Source: Humibacillus xanthopallidus | Lineage (GTDB): Bacteria > Actinomycetota > Actinomycetes > Actinomycetales > Dermatophilaceae | Direction: 5' to 3' | Assembly (NCBI RefSeq): GCF_006717145.1 | Contig: NZ_VFQF01000001.1 | Span: 2,294,001 to 2,358,000, forward strand | Length of the DNA stretch: 64,000 nt | Shown: positions 33,975-41,457 of the stretch, piece by piece | Position numbering within the stretch: position 1 is the stretch's first letter | Layout of the letters: every line of letters begins with the position of its first letter | Notes under the pieces: model-generated | The model's input: only the letters and a program-made list of their open reading frames with translations | Databases searched by the model: none | Told to the model about the DNA's origin: nothing | Position numbers and translations under genes: made by a program

Positions 33975-34463
33975 ATGCCCGTCATCTCCAGGCCCGCCGC
34001 GTTCGCCGCGGGCGCGCTCCTCGCGGCCAGCGCCCTCGTCGCCACCTCGGCCTCGGCCTCCGACACCCCGCAGGGCTCGGGCAACGGACCGCGCAGCGAC
34101 CTCCTCCGCGCGCCCCTGCAGGGCAGCATCCTCTCCGACCCGCCCCTCTTCGGCCTGACGCGCGGTGGACTGCCGTGGGTCATCTCCGAAGGCACCGCCC
34201 GACTGCGCGCCAACGGCGACCTCAGCGTGGACGTCCAGGGGCTCATCGTCCCGAGCCGGGGCAACAACCCCCTCGGCACGCTGTCAGCCACCGTCGTCTG
34301 CAACGGCAAGGACCTGCTCATGACGGGCCCGGTGCCCTTCAGCTCCGCCGGCGACGCCACCATCGAGACGCGGCTCAGCCTGCCGGACCGGTGCCTGGCC
34401 CCGGTGGTCCTGCTCAACCCCCTGAGCAACGCCGGCGCCTACATCGCCGCCACCGGTCGCTGA
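33975..34463 (+). CDS. Secreted protein of unknown function
   Basis: A 162-residue exported protein. The N terminus (ISRPAAFAAGALLAASALVATSASAS) is a clear signal peptide with AxA-like cleavage. The mature part is beta-rich and contains two Cys (VVCNGKDLL and LPDRCLAPV) that can form a disulfide, with SATVVCNG and GDATIETRLSLP strands. Similar small exported proteins occur in other actinobacteria without a known task. ATG 33975 is chosen because an AGAAAGAAGAAG purine run precedes it. After the stop comes a hairpin made of paired GTATGCC words and then a large palindrome array. Confidence 0.75.
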   Translation: MPVISRPAAFAAGALLAASALVATSASASDTPQGSGNGPRSDLLRAPLQGSILSDPPLFGLTRGGLPWVISEGTARLRANGDLSVDVQGLIVPSRGNNPLGTLSATVVCNGKDLLMTGPVPFSSAGDATIETRLSLPDRCLAPVVLLNPLSNAGAYIAATGR

Positions 34464-34473
34464 GCGCTCCCTC

Positions 34474-34507
34474 GCGTATGCCGCCGGGCCGGCCGCACGG
34501 CATACGC
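34474..34507 (+). terminator. Hairpin of paired GTATGCC words after the secreted-protein gene
   Basis: GCGTATGCCG and its exact complement (10-bp arms, 14-nt GC-rich loop) follow the stop by 10 bp. Again two opposite copies of the dispersed word form a probable terminator. Confidence 0.65.
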
Positions 34508-34523
34508 CCCTCGGCTGCTGCCA

Positions 34524-34789
34524 GTCGAAAGGCCACCTGTGGTCGCCTCCACCACGTCGAAAGGCCACCTGTGGTCGCCTCCACCACGTCGAAAGGCCAC
34601 CTGTGGTCGCCTCCACCACGTCGAAAGGCCACCTGTGGTCGCCTGCACCACGTCGAGAGGCCACTTTTCGCCCGGCAAGGAGTGGCCTCTCGACTCCAGG
34701 GAGGCGACCTGGAGTGGCCTCTCGACTCCAGGGAGGCGACCAGGAGTGGCCTCTCGACTCCAGGGGGCGACGAAGTGTGGCCTCTCGAC
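34524..34789. repeat. 32-bp tandem repeat array in both orientations, between convergent genes
   Basis: This gene-free stretch (34464-34798) contains five forward copies of GTCGAAAGGCCAC (34524, 34556, 34588, 34620, 34652; period 32) and four reverse copies GTGGCCTCTCGAC (34682, 34714, 34746, 34777). The innermost pair is a perfect 14-bp hairpin (34652-34665 with 34681-34694). Each unit has a second small stem: GTGG-TCGCCT-CCAC in the forward type and the equivalent CAGG-TCGCCTC-CCTG in the reverse type, so the loop is kept while the stem changes. There are no spacers, so this is not a CRISPR array. It ends 9 bp before the guaA stop and may act as a two-way terminator. Confidence 0.92.
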
Positions 34790-34798
34790 TGCGTCAGG

Positions 34799-36472
34799 TC
34801 ACTCCCACTCGATGGTGCCCGGCGGCTTGCTCGTGACGTCGAGCACGACGCGGTTGACCTCTTCGACCTCGTTCGTGATGCGCGTCGAGATCGTCGCGAG
34901 CACGTCGTAGGGCACCCGCGCCCAGTCGGCGGTCATGGCGTCCTCGGACGCGACGGGTCGCAGCACGACGGGGTGGCCGTAGGTGCGTCCGTCACCCTGC
35001 ACACCGACCGAGCGCACGTCGGCGAGGAGCACGACGGGGCACTGCCAGATGTCGCGGTCGAGGCCGGCCTTCGTCAGCTCCTCGCGGGCGATCGCGTCGG
35101 CGCGGCGCAGGATCGCGAGGCGCTCCGCGTCGACGGCTCCGATGATGCGGATGCCGAGCCCGGGGCCCGGGAAGGGCTGGCGCCACACGATGACCTCGGG
35201 CACCCCGAGCTCGAGGCCGACCTGGCGCACCTCGTCCTTGAAGAGGGTGCGCAGCGGCTCGACGAGCTGGAACTGCAGGTCGTCCGGCAGCCCGCCCACG
35301 TTGTGGTGGCTCTTGATGTTGGCCGCGCCCTCGCCGCCCCCCGACTCGACGACGTCGGGGTAGAGGGTGCCCTGCACGAGCCACTTGACGGGGTGGTGCT
35401 CGTCGCCGCGGTCGTGGACGATGTCGCGGGCCGCCTGCTCGAAGACCCGGATGAACTGCTCGCCGATGATCTTGCGCTTGGTCTCCGGGTCGGTGACGCC
35501 GGCGAGCGCGTCGAGGAAGCGCTCGCGCGCGTCGATGACGACGAGGTCGACGCCCGTCGCCTCGACGAAGTCCTGCTCGACCTGCTCCGCCTCGCCCTCG
35601 CGGAGCAGCCCGTGGTCGACGAAGACGCAGGTCAGCTGGTCACCGACGGCCTTCTGCACGAGCGCCGCGGCGACCGAGGAGTCGACGCCGCCCGAGAGCG
35701 CGCAGAGCACGCGGTCCTCACCGACCTGCTCGCGGATCGAGGTGACGAGGTCGTCGACGACGTTCGAGGCGGTCCAGTCGGGGGCGATGCCGGCGCCCTT
35801 CCAGAGGAAGTTCTCGAGGACGCGCTGGCCCTGCTCGCTGTGCAGCACCTCGGGGTGCCACTGCACGCCGTAGAGCCGCCGCTCGTCGTCCTCGATCGCC
35901 GCGACGGGCGTGCCCGCGGTCGTCGCCGTGACCTTCGCGCCCGCCGGCGCCTCGGTGACCGAGTCGCCGTGCGACATCCAGACCACCTGGCTCGTCGGCT
36001 GCCCGGCGAAGAGCGTGGACTCGGCGGTGGTGACCGACGCCGTCGTCTTGCCGTACTCGCGAGCGCCGGTGCGCGCGACGGTGCCGCCGAGCGCCCGCGA
36101 CATCGCCTGGAAGCCGTAGCACATGCCGAAGACCGGCACCCCCGCCTCGAGCAGGGCCGGGTCGAGCGAGGGGGCGCCGTCGGCGTAGACCGAGCTGGGT
36201 CCACCGGAGAGGATGATCGCCGCCGGCCGCTTGGCGAGCAGGTCGGCGAGCGGCATCGAGTGCGGCACGACCTCGCTGTAGACCTGCGCCTCGCGCACCC
36301 GGCGGGCGATGAGCTGGGCGTACTGCGCGCCGTAGTCGACGACGAGCACCGGGTGGCTCTGAAGGTCGGGGCCGTGGTCGGGCGTCGCCGCTGCAGTGGG
36401 CTCGTCGGTGGGCTCGGACGTGGGCTCGGACGTGGGCTCTAACGTGGGTTCGGACGTGGGCTCGTCGGTCAC
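34799..36472 (-). CDS. guaA: GMP synthase (glutamine-hydrolysing)
   Basis: GuaA converts XMP to GMP with glutamine and ATP. The 557-residue protein has a class-I amidotransferase domain ([18 protein letters not shown]; nucleophile in GMCYGFQ; HPEV) and an ATP-pyrophosphatase domain ([13 protein letters not shown]) with the C-terminal dimerisation part ending KPPGTIEWE. Before the usual start is an extra stretch of about 42 residues made of [12 protein letters not shown] tetrapeptides, encoded by 12-bp repeats (about 36395-36465). A TAGGCT box 6 nt before GTG 36472 supports translation of this extension from a leaderless mRNA. The extension is probably a flexible acidic tail. The gene is alone on its transcript or linked to the DUF3817 gene upstream. 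Confidence 0.96.
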   Translation of the reverse strand: MTDEPTSEPTLEPTSEPTSEPTDEPTAAATPDHGPDLQSHPVLVVDYGAQYAQLIARRVREAQVYSEVVPHSMPLADLLAKRPAAIILSGGPSSVYADGAPSLDPALLEAGVPVFGMCYGFQAMSRALGGTVARTGAREYGKTTASVTTAESTLFAGQPTSQVVWMSHGDSVTEAPAGAKVTATTAGTPVAAIEDDERRLYGVQWHPEVLHSEQGQRVLENFLWKGAGIAPDWTASNVVDDLVTSIREQVGEDRVLCALSGGVDSSVAAALVQKAVGDQLTCVFVDHGLLREGEAEQVEQDFVEATGVDLVVIDARERFLDALAGVTDPETKRKIIGEQFIRVFEQAARDIVHDRGDEHHPVKWLVQGTLYPDVVESGGGEGAANIKSHHNVGGLPDDLQFQLVEPLRTLFKDEVRQVGLELGVPEVIVWRQPFPGPGLGIRIIGAVDAERLAILRRADAIAREELTKAGLDRDIWQCPVVLLADVRSVGVQGDGRTYGHPVVLRPVASEDAMTADWARVPYDVLATISTRITNEVEEVNRVVLDVTSKPPGTIEWE

Positions 36473-36478
36473 CGGCCC

Positions 36479-36484
36479 AGCCTA
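36479..36484 (-). promoter_or_regulatory. Leaderless -10 box of guaA
   Basis: TAGGCT on the minus strand, 6 nt before the GTG at 36472; the same box and spacing precede guaB3 and the GMC oxidoreductase gene. Confidence 0.55.
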
Positions 36485-36552
36485 TCGGGGGCGCCGGACC
36501 CCTCCACGCCGCCTGATGCCGTCTGCCGTATGCCGTATGCCGGGTGGCGCCG

Positions 36553-36957
36553 TCAGCGCGGGCCGTTGCCTCCGCGCTCGGTGGCCACGCTGCTCGCGCC
36601 GCCGGCGACGTAGGCGCGCTGGAGCATCGCCTCGACCTCGGCGTGGTTGCGGCGCTCGGCGATCCAGGGGACGACCGGCACGAAACCGGCGAGGAGGTTG
36701 AGCACGATCCGCTTGGCGCCCCAGGCGCACTTGATGCCGAGGTTGGCGACGGACGCGGCATACCCCATGTAGATGAGCCCGTGGATCGGGCTCCAGTACT
36801 CCGTCAGCACGTTTGTCTGCTTGAGGAGGTACTTCATGATCATCTCGACGATGAGGATGACGAGCGCGATGCCGGCCGTGATCGCCATGACCCGGTAGAA
36901 CGACAGGGCGCTGCGGATCTGCTTCGGCTTGGCGAGGGACTGGGGGTAGGTCGTCAC
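36553..36957 (-). CDS. DUF3817 family membrane protein
   Basis: A 134-residue protein with about three hydrophobic helices (FYRVMAITAGIALVILIVEM, HGLIYMGYAASVANLGIKCA and VLNLLAGFVPVVPWIAE). The order FYRVMA, SPIHGLIYMGY and FVPVVPWIAERR is typical of DUF3817, a family often found beside guaA or SURF1 in actinobacteria. Function unknown. The GTG start overlaps the SURF1-like stop by 4 nt (GTGA), so the two are coupled. Two tandem GTATGCC words (36528 and 36535) lie just after its stop. Confidence 0.88.
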   Translation of the reverse strand: MTTYPQSLAKPKQIRSALSFYRVMAITAGIALVILIVEMIMKYLLKQTNVLTEYWSPIHGLIYMGYAASVANLGIKCAWGAKRIVLNLLAGFVPVVPWIAERRNHAEVEAMLQRAYVAGGASSVATERGGNGPR

Positions 36958-37754
36958 GCGGTGATCTCTTCTCTCTGTGCGGCCGGCACGGCATCCGCCT
37001 GCTGCTCGGCTCGGAACATCTTCCACCACATCCAGATCGCGAAGAGCCCGAAGACCCACCACTGCACCGCGTAGGCGGCGTTCCTCAAGTTGAGCGGGGT
37101 GTCGATGTCGGGCGGGGGCACGCGGGTGAGGCCGGTGGCCGTGGAGGCAGCGGTGGACGTGGACGGGGTGGCACCGTCGCCGGAGGATGCCTCCGCCGAC
37201 GGGGTCTCGCTCGATGCGAGGACGAGGACGTTGTAGAGGTCGCCGGGCCACTCGTTGACGAGGGCGGCGAGGTCGACGGAGCGGCGCTGCGGCGCCGGCA
37301 GCGGCGCACCCGGCCGCGGCGACTCGGTCGGGCCGAGTGTGCCCTCGACGGTGACGACCCCTGCGGGCGCCGCGGGCGCTGTGGCCGGCACGCCGTCGAC
37401 GAAGCCTCGCAGGACGGCGACCGTGCCACCCTCGGTGACGAGGGGGGTGACGACCCACGATCCGGCGCGGTCACCGAGCCGCCGGTCGACGACGAGGATC
37501 GTGCGCGCGTCGTCGTACGTGCCGGTGACACTCACGGGGCGGTTGGAGAACTCGGCCTCGAAGGCGGAGTGCGCGCGCGTCACCTGCTGCAGCGGCGCCC
37601 GCTGGAGCTGCGAGGCCGCGGCCACCGCCTGCTTGTGGCCCTCGTCGCGCGCGACGCCGAGCTGCCAGAGGCCGAGGAGCGTGCACGCGGCCACGATGAC
37701 CAGGACGAGGGCGAACAGCCCCACCCACTTGGGGCTGAGCAGTCCACGGAGCAC
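36954..37754 (-). CDS. SURF1-like cytochrome oxidase assembly protein
   Basis: A 266-residue protein with the SURF1 layout: an N-terminal membrane helix (WVGLFALVLVIVAACTLLGLW followed by QLGVARDEG), a soluble loop with RPVSVTGTYD, VVTPLVTEGGTVAVLRGFV, and a C-terminal helix (NAAYAVQWWVFGLFAIWMWW). It helps assemble haem-copper oxidase. An insertion of about 30 Ser/Thr/Ala-rich residues (SSETPSAEASSGDG) in the loop is unusual. GTG 37754 is chosen because TACTCT ends 6 nt before it; another GTG lies 18 nt upstream. It is coupled to the DUF3817 gene. Confidence 0.9.
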   Translation of the reverse strand: MLRGLLSPKWVGLFALVLVIVAACTLLGLWQLGVARDEGHKQAVAAASQLQRAPLQQVTRAHSAFEAEFSNRPVSVTGTYDDARTILVVDRRLGDRAGSWVVTPLVTEGGTVAVLRGFVDGVPATAPAAPAGVVTVEGTLGPTESPRPGAPLPAPQRRSVDLAALVNEWPGDLYNVLVLASSETPSAEASSGDGATPSTSTAASTATGLTRVPPPDIDTPLNLRNAAYAVQWWVFGLFAIWMWWKMFRAEQQADAVPAAQREEITA

Positions 37755-37760
37755 CCGTCC

Positions 37761-37766
37761 AGAGTA
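37761..37766 (-). promoter_or_regulatory. Leaderless -10 box of the SURF1-like gene
   Basis: TACTCT on the minus strand, 6 nt before GTG 37754. Confidence 0.45.
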
Positions 37767-37800
37767 GGTCACGCCTGCGACAGCATCCCGGCCCGGTCGC

Positions 37801-37849
37801 ACGCAGGCGCGATCCGAAGCAGGCGCGATCGGACGCAGGCCGCGATCCG
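37801..37849. repeat. Three tandem 16-bp repeats in a divergent promoter region
   Basis: ACGCAGGCGCGATCCG, AAGCAGGCGCGATCGG and a 17-bp copy with one inserted C follow each other between the divergent SURF1-like and lipoprotein genes. The regular spacing (1.5 helical turns) could make it an operator; there is no further evidence. Confidence 0.6.
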
Positions 37850-37878
37850 CCGTTCGATCCGTGCCAGACTTCAGCGCC

Positions 37879-38610
37879 ATGCTGGACCTCACCCCGACGA
37901 GCCCCGCCGCTGCACGCTCGTCACGCCGTCCGGGGCTGCGTTCCCGGGGCAGCCGGACCGCGCGTCGCGCTCTCGCGGCGGTATGCGTTGGGTCGGCTGC
38001 CGTGCTCGTCCTGACGGCCTGCGGCATGACCGACATGCCGACGCCTCGTCGCACCGTGACGGTGCTGGTCGACGCGCCGGGCGCGTCGACGGGGACCTCG
38101 ACCTCGTCCGTGCCGACGGTGTCGGCGACGCCCACGACGCCCGCCACGACCACTGCCCTGCCCACGTCACTTGCCGTGGGCAAGCAGCGAGGCGCGCCGC
38201 ACTCCTACGACGAGGCGAAGCAGCGCATCGACCGCGCCACGTCGGCCGAGGTCGGGTCGGTCTTCCAGAGCCCGACGGGCAACATCACGTGCAGCACCGC
38301 CGGCGGCGAGGGCGTGCTCGTGACCTGCGACGTCGCGAAGGGCCGGAGCGACGCTCCGGCGTCGGCCCCCTGCCCGGCGGGTGGCCCACGTGACATCGGT
38401 CGGATCGAGCTGACGCCCGCCGGCGCACGCCCGGTGTGCAACTCCGACACCATCCGCCAGGGCGCCGCAGCCACCCTCGCCTACGGCGTGCGGACCGGAC
38501 CCTCGCTCGGGTCGGTCGCGTGCCTCAGCGAAGAGTTCGGAATGACGTGCGTCGACAGCACGAGCAAGCACGGCTTCTTCCTCGCACGCGACACCTTCGT
38601 CACCTTCTGA
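37879..38610 (+). CDS. Lipoprotein with DUF6636-like domain
   Basis: A 243-residue putative lipoprotein. A basic N terminus and hydrophobic stretch end in the lipobox LVLTACG, so the Cys would be lipid-modified and the protein anchored outside the membrane. A Thr/Ser/Pro-rich linker follows. The C-terminal part contains FQSPTGNITCS, VTCDVAKG, PVCNSD, SVACLSEEFGMTCVD and GFFLARDTF; four to six conserved Cys suggest disulfides, and SPTGNITC is typical of DUF6636 exported proteins. Function unknown. ATG 37879 is chosen; GTG 37861 is an alternative. Confidence 0.8.
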   Translation: MLDLTPTSPAAARSSRRPGLRSRGSRTARRALAAVCVGSAAVLVLTACGMTDMPTPRRTVTVLVDAPGASTGTSTSSVPTVSATPTTPATTTALPTSLAVGKQRGAPHSYDEAKQRIDRATSAEVGSVFQSPTGNITCSTAGGEGVLVTCDVAKGRSDAPASAPCPAGGPRDIGRIELTPAGARPVCNSDTIRQGAAATLAYGVRTGPSLGSVACLSEEFGMTCVDSTSKHGFFLARDTFVTF

Positions 38611-38790
38611 CGGCCCGGGACGACGCACCACGCTTGCCTGATGTCTCGCTGGAGCCGAGGTCTCGATTACATAACAAATGCATGACAGTTCGCGCCCTGT
38701 CACCGGCATGCCCTTGAGTGGCCGAGTCGCCTCGACAGAGAACGGGCAACCGCTCCGTCTGGCGATCCCATCACAACTCACACATCAGGG

Positions 38791-41229
38791 ATGGAACTCG
38801 TGAGGCAATCACTGCACTCCCGGCGACGTGGGCTCATCGGCCTGCTCGCCTCGGGGGCTCTGCTGGCCGGCGCCGTCGCGGCGTCGCCCGCCCAGGCCGC
38901 CCCAGCCGCCCCCGCCGCTCCCGTCGTCAAGAACGACACGGGCCAGGCCGGTGGCCGCACCCACAACGACAACCTTCGATCGCCGCTGGCGGTCAAGCAG
39001 GACGCCAAGCGAGCGAAGGCGCTCGAGAAGCGGGTCAAGGGCGACAAGAGCGCCCAGGGCAAAGTCGCCAAGCTCGGCAAGGGACAGTACGTCGAGCTCG
39101 AGCGCGAAGGCACTGACCGGATCTTCGCCGTCATCGTCGAGTTCGGCGACAAGCAGTACACCGGCGGCGCGGGCGCGGGCGCGCCGGCGGGCACCTTCAC
39201 GGGTCCACCCAAGGACGGCAGCACGACCGACGTCACCGGTCCGCTCCACAACCAGATCCCGGCCCCCGACCGCACGGTCGACAACTCGACCCTGTGGCAG
39301 GCGGACTACAGCCGCGCGCACTACCAGGACATGTACTTCAACCGCATGGCGAAGTACTACGAGACCCAGTCCTCAGGTCGCTACTCCGTCGACGGCGACG
39401 TGACCGAGTGGGTCAAGGTCCCCTTCAACGAGGCGCTCTACGGTCGCAACTACTGCGGCGGCATCGTGTGCGCCACGAGCAAGGCTCTCGTGCGCGACGC
39501 GCTGGCCGTCTGGGTGGACGCCCAGCTCAAGTCGGGCAAGACGATGGCCGAGGTGACGGCATACCTCAAGACGTTCGACATCCAGGACCGCTACGACATC
39601 GACGGCGACGGCAACTTCAACGAGCCCGACGGCGTCATCGACCACTTCCAGATCGTGCACGCCGGCGGTGACGAGGCCGCGGGCGACCCGAACCAGGGCA
39701 CGGATGCCATCTGGAGCCACCGCTGGTCGGCCAACCTCCAGTCCGGCGGTCCCTACGGTGTCGGCGTCGACATCGGCAGCAACGGCGGGCTCGTCTCGAG
39801 CTCCGACGTGCCGAACAACCCGACGGGCGTCTGGGTCTACGACTACACGGTCCAGCCGGAGAACGGCGGCCTCGGCGTCTTCGCCCACGAGTTCGGCCAC
39901 GACCTCGGCCTGCCCGATCTCTATGACACCTCTGGCAACACCGGTGGCGCAGAGAACAACACGGCGTTCTGGACGCTCATGTCCTCCGGCGCCAACATCG
40001 GCGACGGCGGCCCGGACGGCATCGGCGACGCCCCCACCGACCTCGGCGCCTACGAGCTCTTCCAGCTCGGCTGGCTGCAGCCGCAGGGCAAGCAGGGCCC
40101 GTTCTACGACGTCGCGTATGCCGGCAAGCGCTCGTCCCACACGATCGGCTCCAACGTGCCGGCGACGAAGAAGGCCCAGGCCCTCTTCACCGTCCTGCCG
40201 GACAAGCAGGTGCCGCTCGAGCTCGGGGCGCCGTTCGCCGGCTCCAAGATGTACTGGAGCACCCAGGGCGACGAGCTCAACACGACGATGACCCACGCGG
40301 CGACGCCCGGAGCGCTGAGCGCCAAGGTCAACTACCAGATCGAGACCGGCTGGGACTACGCCTACCTCGAGGCCAACGTCGGGGGCACGTGGACGCCCGT
40401 CGCGACGAACCGGTCGACGACGAGCAACCCCAACAGCCAGAACCAGGGCCAGGGCATCACCGGCTCGACGGCCGGCCAGTGGGTCGACCTCACCGGCACG
40501 CTGCCCGCGGGCACGACGCAGGTCCGCTTCCGCTACTGGACCGACGTCGCCGAGACGCAGCCCGGCCTCCGCATCGACAACGTCACCCTGAACGGCACGC
40601 TCATCGGCACGGCCGAGTCCGACGAGGGCTGGACCTTCAACGGCTTCGTCACGACCACGGGCACCGAGGTGCAGGAGTTCTTCAACGCCTACATCGCCGA
40701 GAACCGCCAGTACGACGGCTACGACGCCTCACTGAAGACCGCCTACAACTTCGGCTTCCCGACGAAGCAGGACTGGGTCGAGACCTACCCGTACCAGAAC
40801 GGCCTGCTCATCAGCTACTGGGACGGCTCGCAGACCGACAACAACGTGGGCGACCACCCGGGCAAGGGCCTCGTCCTGCCCGTCGACGCGCACCCGGAGT
40901 TCACGCACTGGTCCAATGGCACGCTGATGCGCAACCGGATCCTGTCCTACGACTCGACCTTCGGGCTCGAGCGCACCGACGCGATCACGCTGCACAACCC
41001 GGCCGACGGCACCACGGGCACCGTCGCCTCGAAGCCGGCGCAGCCGGTCTTCGACGACACGAAGACGTGGTGGTTCGGCTCTGACCAGCACGGCGCGACC
41101 GGCTCGCACCCCGGCCGCTACCAGCCGGGCTGGTACAGCGTCGACGTGCCCAAGACGGGCACGACGATCCGCGTCGTCAGCAGCTCGATGCAGGGCAACT
41201 CCCTGAACGTCCTCGTCGCTCCGAAGTGA
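38791..41229 (+). CDS. Secreted M6-family (immune inhibitor A) metalloprotease
   Basis: An 812-residue secreted zinc protease. It starts with a signal peptide (LIGLLASGALLAGAVAASPAQA), followed by a propeptide-like region (to about residue 120) and the M6 catalytic domain with HEFGHDLGLPDLYD (HExxH, about residue 366, and the DLYD continuation) and a downstream FWTLMSSG. The second half carries a beta-sandwich resembling the MAM or VEG-type domains of InhA proteases (QWVDLTGTLPAGTTQVRFRY, LRIDNVTLNG). It would degrade proteins outside the cell; whether it is a virulence or nutrient enzyme is unknown. ATG 38791 has AGGG directly before it; GTG 38800 with AGGGATGG at better spacing is an equal alternative. 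The promoter gap is AT-richer than the rest. Confidence 0.92.
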   Translation: MELVRQSLHSRRRGLIGLLASGALLAGAVAASPAQAAPAAPAAPVVKNDTGQAGGRTHNDNLRSPLAVKQDAKRAKALEKRVKGDKSAQGKVAKLGKGQYVELEREGTDRIFAVIVEFGDKQYTGGAGAGAPAGTFTGPPKDGSTTDVTGPLHNQIPAPDRTVDNSTLWQADYSRAHYQDMYFNRMAKYYETQSSGRYSVDGDVTEWVKVPFNEALYGRNYCGGIVCATSKALVRDALAVWVDAQLKSGKTMAEVTAYLKTFDIQDRYDIDGDGNFNEPDGVIDHFQIVHAGGDEAAGDPNQGTDAIWSHRWSANLQSGGPYGVGVDIGSNGGLVSSSDVPNNPTGVWVYDYTVQPENGGLGVFAHEFGHDLGLPDLYDTSGNTGGAENNTAFWTLMSSGANIGDGGPDGIGDAPTDLGAYELFQLGWLQPQGKQGPFYDVAYAGKRSSHTIGSNVPATKKAQALFTVLPDKQVPLELGAPFAGSKMYWSTQGDELNTTMTHAATPGALSAKVNYQIETGWDYAYLEANVGGTWTPVATNRSTTSNPNSQNQGQGITGSTAGQWVDLTGTLPAGTTQVRFRYWTDVAETQPGLRIDNVTLNGTLIGTAESDEGWTFNGFVTTTGTEVQEFFNAYIAENRQYDGYDASLKTAYNFGFPTKQDWVETYPYQNGLLISYWDGSQTDNNVGDHPGKGLVLPVDAHPEFTHWSNGTLMRNRILSYDSTFGLERTDAITLHNPADGTTGTVASKPAQPVFDDTKTWWFGSDQHGATGSHPGRYQPGWYSVDVPKTGTTIRVVSSSMQGNSLNVLVAPK

Positions 41230-41256
41230 CCCCAGGTGACCCCAGGTGACCCCAGG
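41227..41256 (+). repeat. Tandem TGACCCCAGG decamers beginning at the protease stop codon
   Basis: Three perfect copies, then two or three related TGACCC copies up to about 41285. The first TGA is the protease stop. With a period of 10 the TGA falls in each of the three frames in turn. Confidence 0.8.
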
Positions 41257-41339
41257 TGACCCCTCCGGGTGACCCGAGGGTGACGCAGGACCGCACACCG
41301 CAGGGCACGGCCGGCTGACCCCGACCGCCTCGCTGACAG

Positions 41340-41374
41340 AAGGGCCCCGTCGACCAGTGGTCGGCGGGGCCCTT
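41340..41374. terminator. Terminator between the protease gene and the mrp operon
   Basis: AAGGGCCCCG and its complement form a 10-bp stem; the inner GACC-agt-GGTC extends it with one interruption. It probably shields the mrp operon from read-through. Confidence 0.75.
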
Positions 41375-41457
41375 CGCACCACATAGGATCAGGTGGACGA
41401 CCTGACGGGTCCCGCGACGGTGGGGCCAGACCATCACCCGACGACCGAGGGGCCGCC

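Noticed and set aside
31726-34158. An 810-codon frame antisense to the AsnB-CofE fusion, extending into the repeat (DPTEDSTE repeats)
   Set aside because: No recognisable domain, and it overlaps two well-supported genes; the DPTEDSTE stretch is a reading of the minisatellite.
34524-34789. A possible CRISPR array
   Set aside because: Units of 32 bp directly abut, there are no unique spacers, the second half is inverted, and no cas gene is near.
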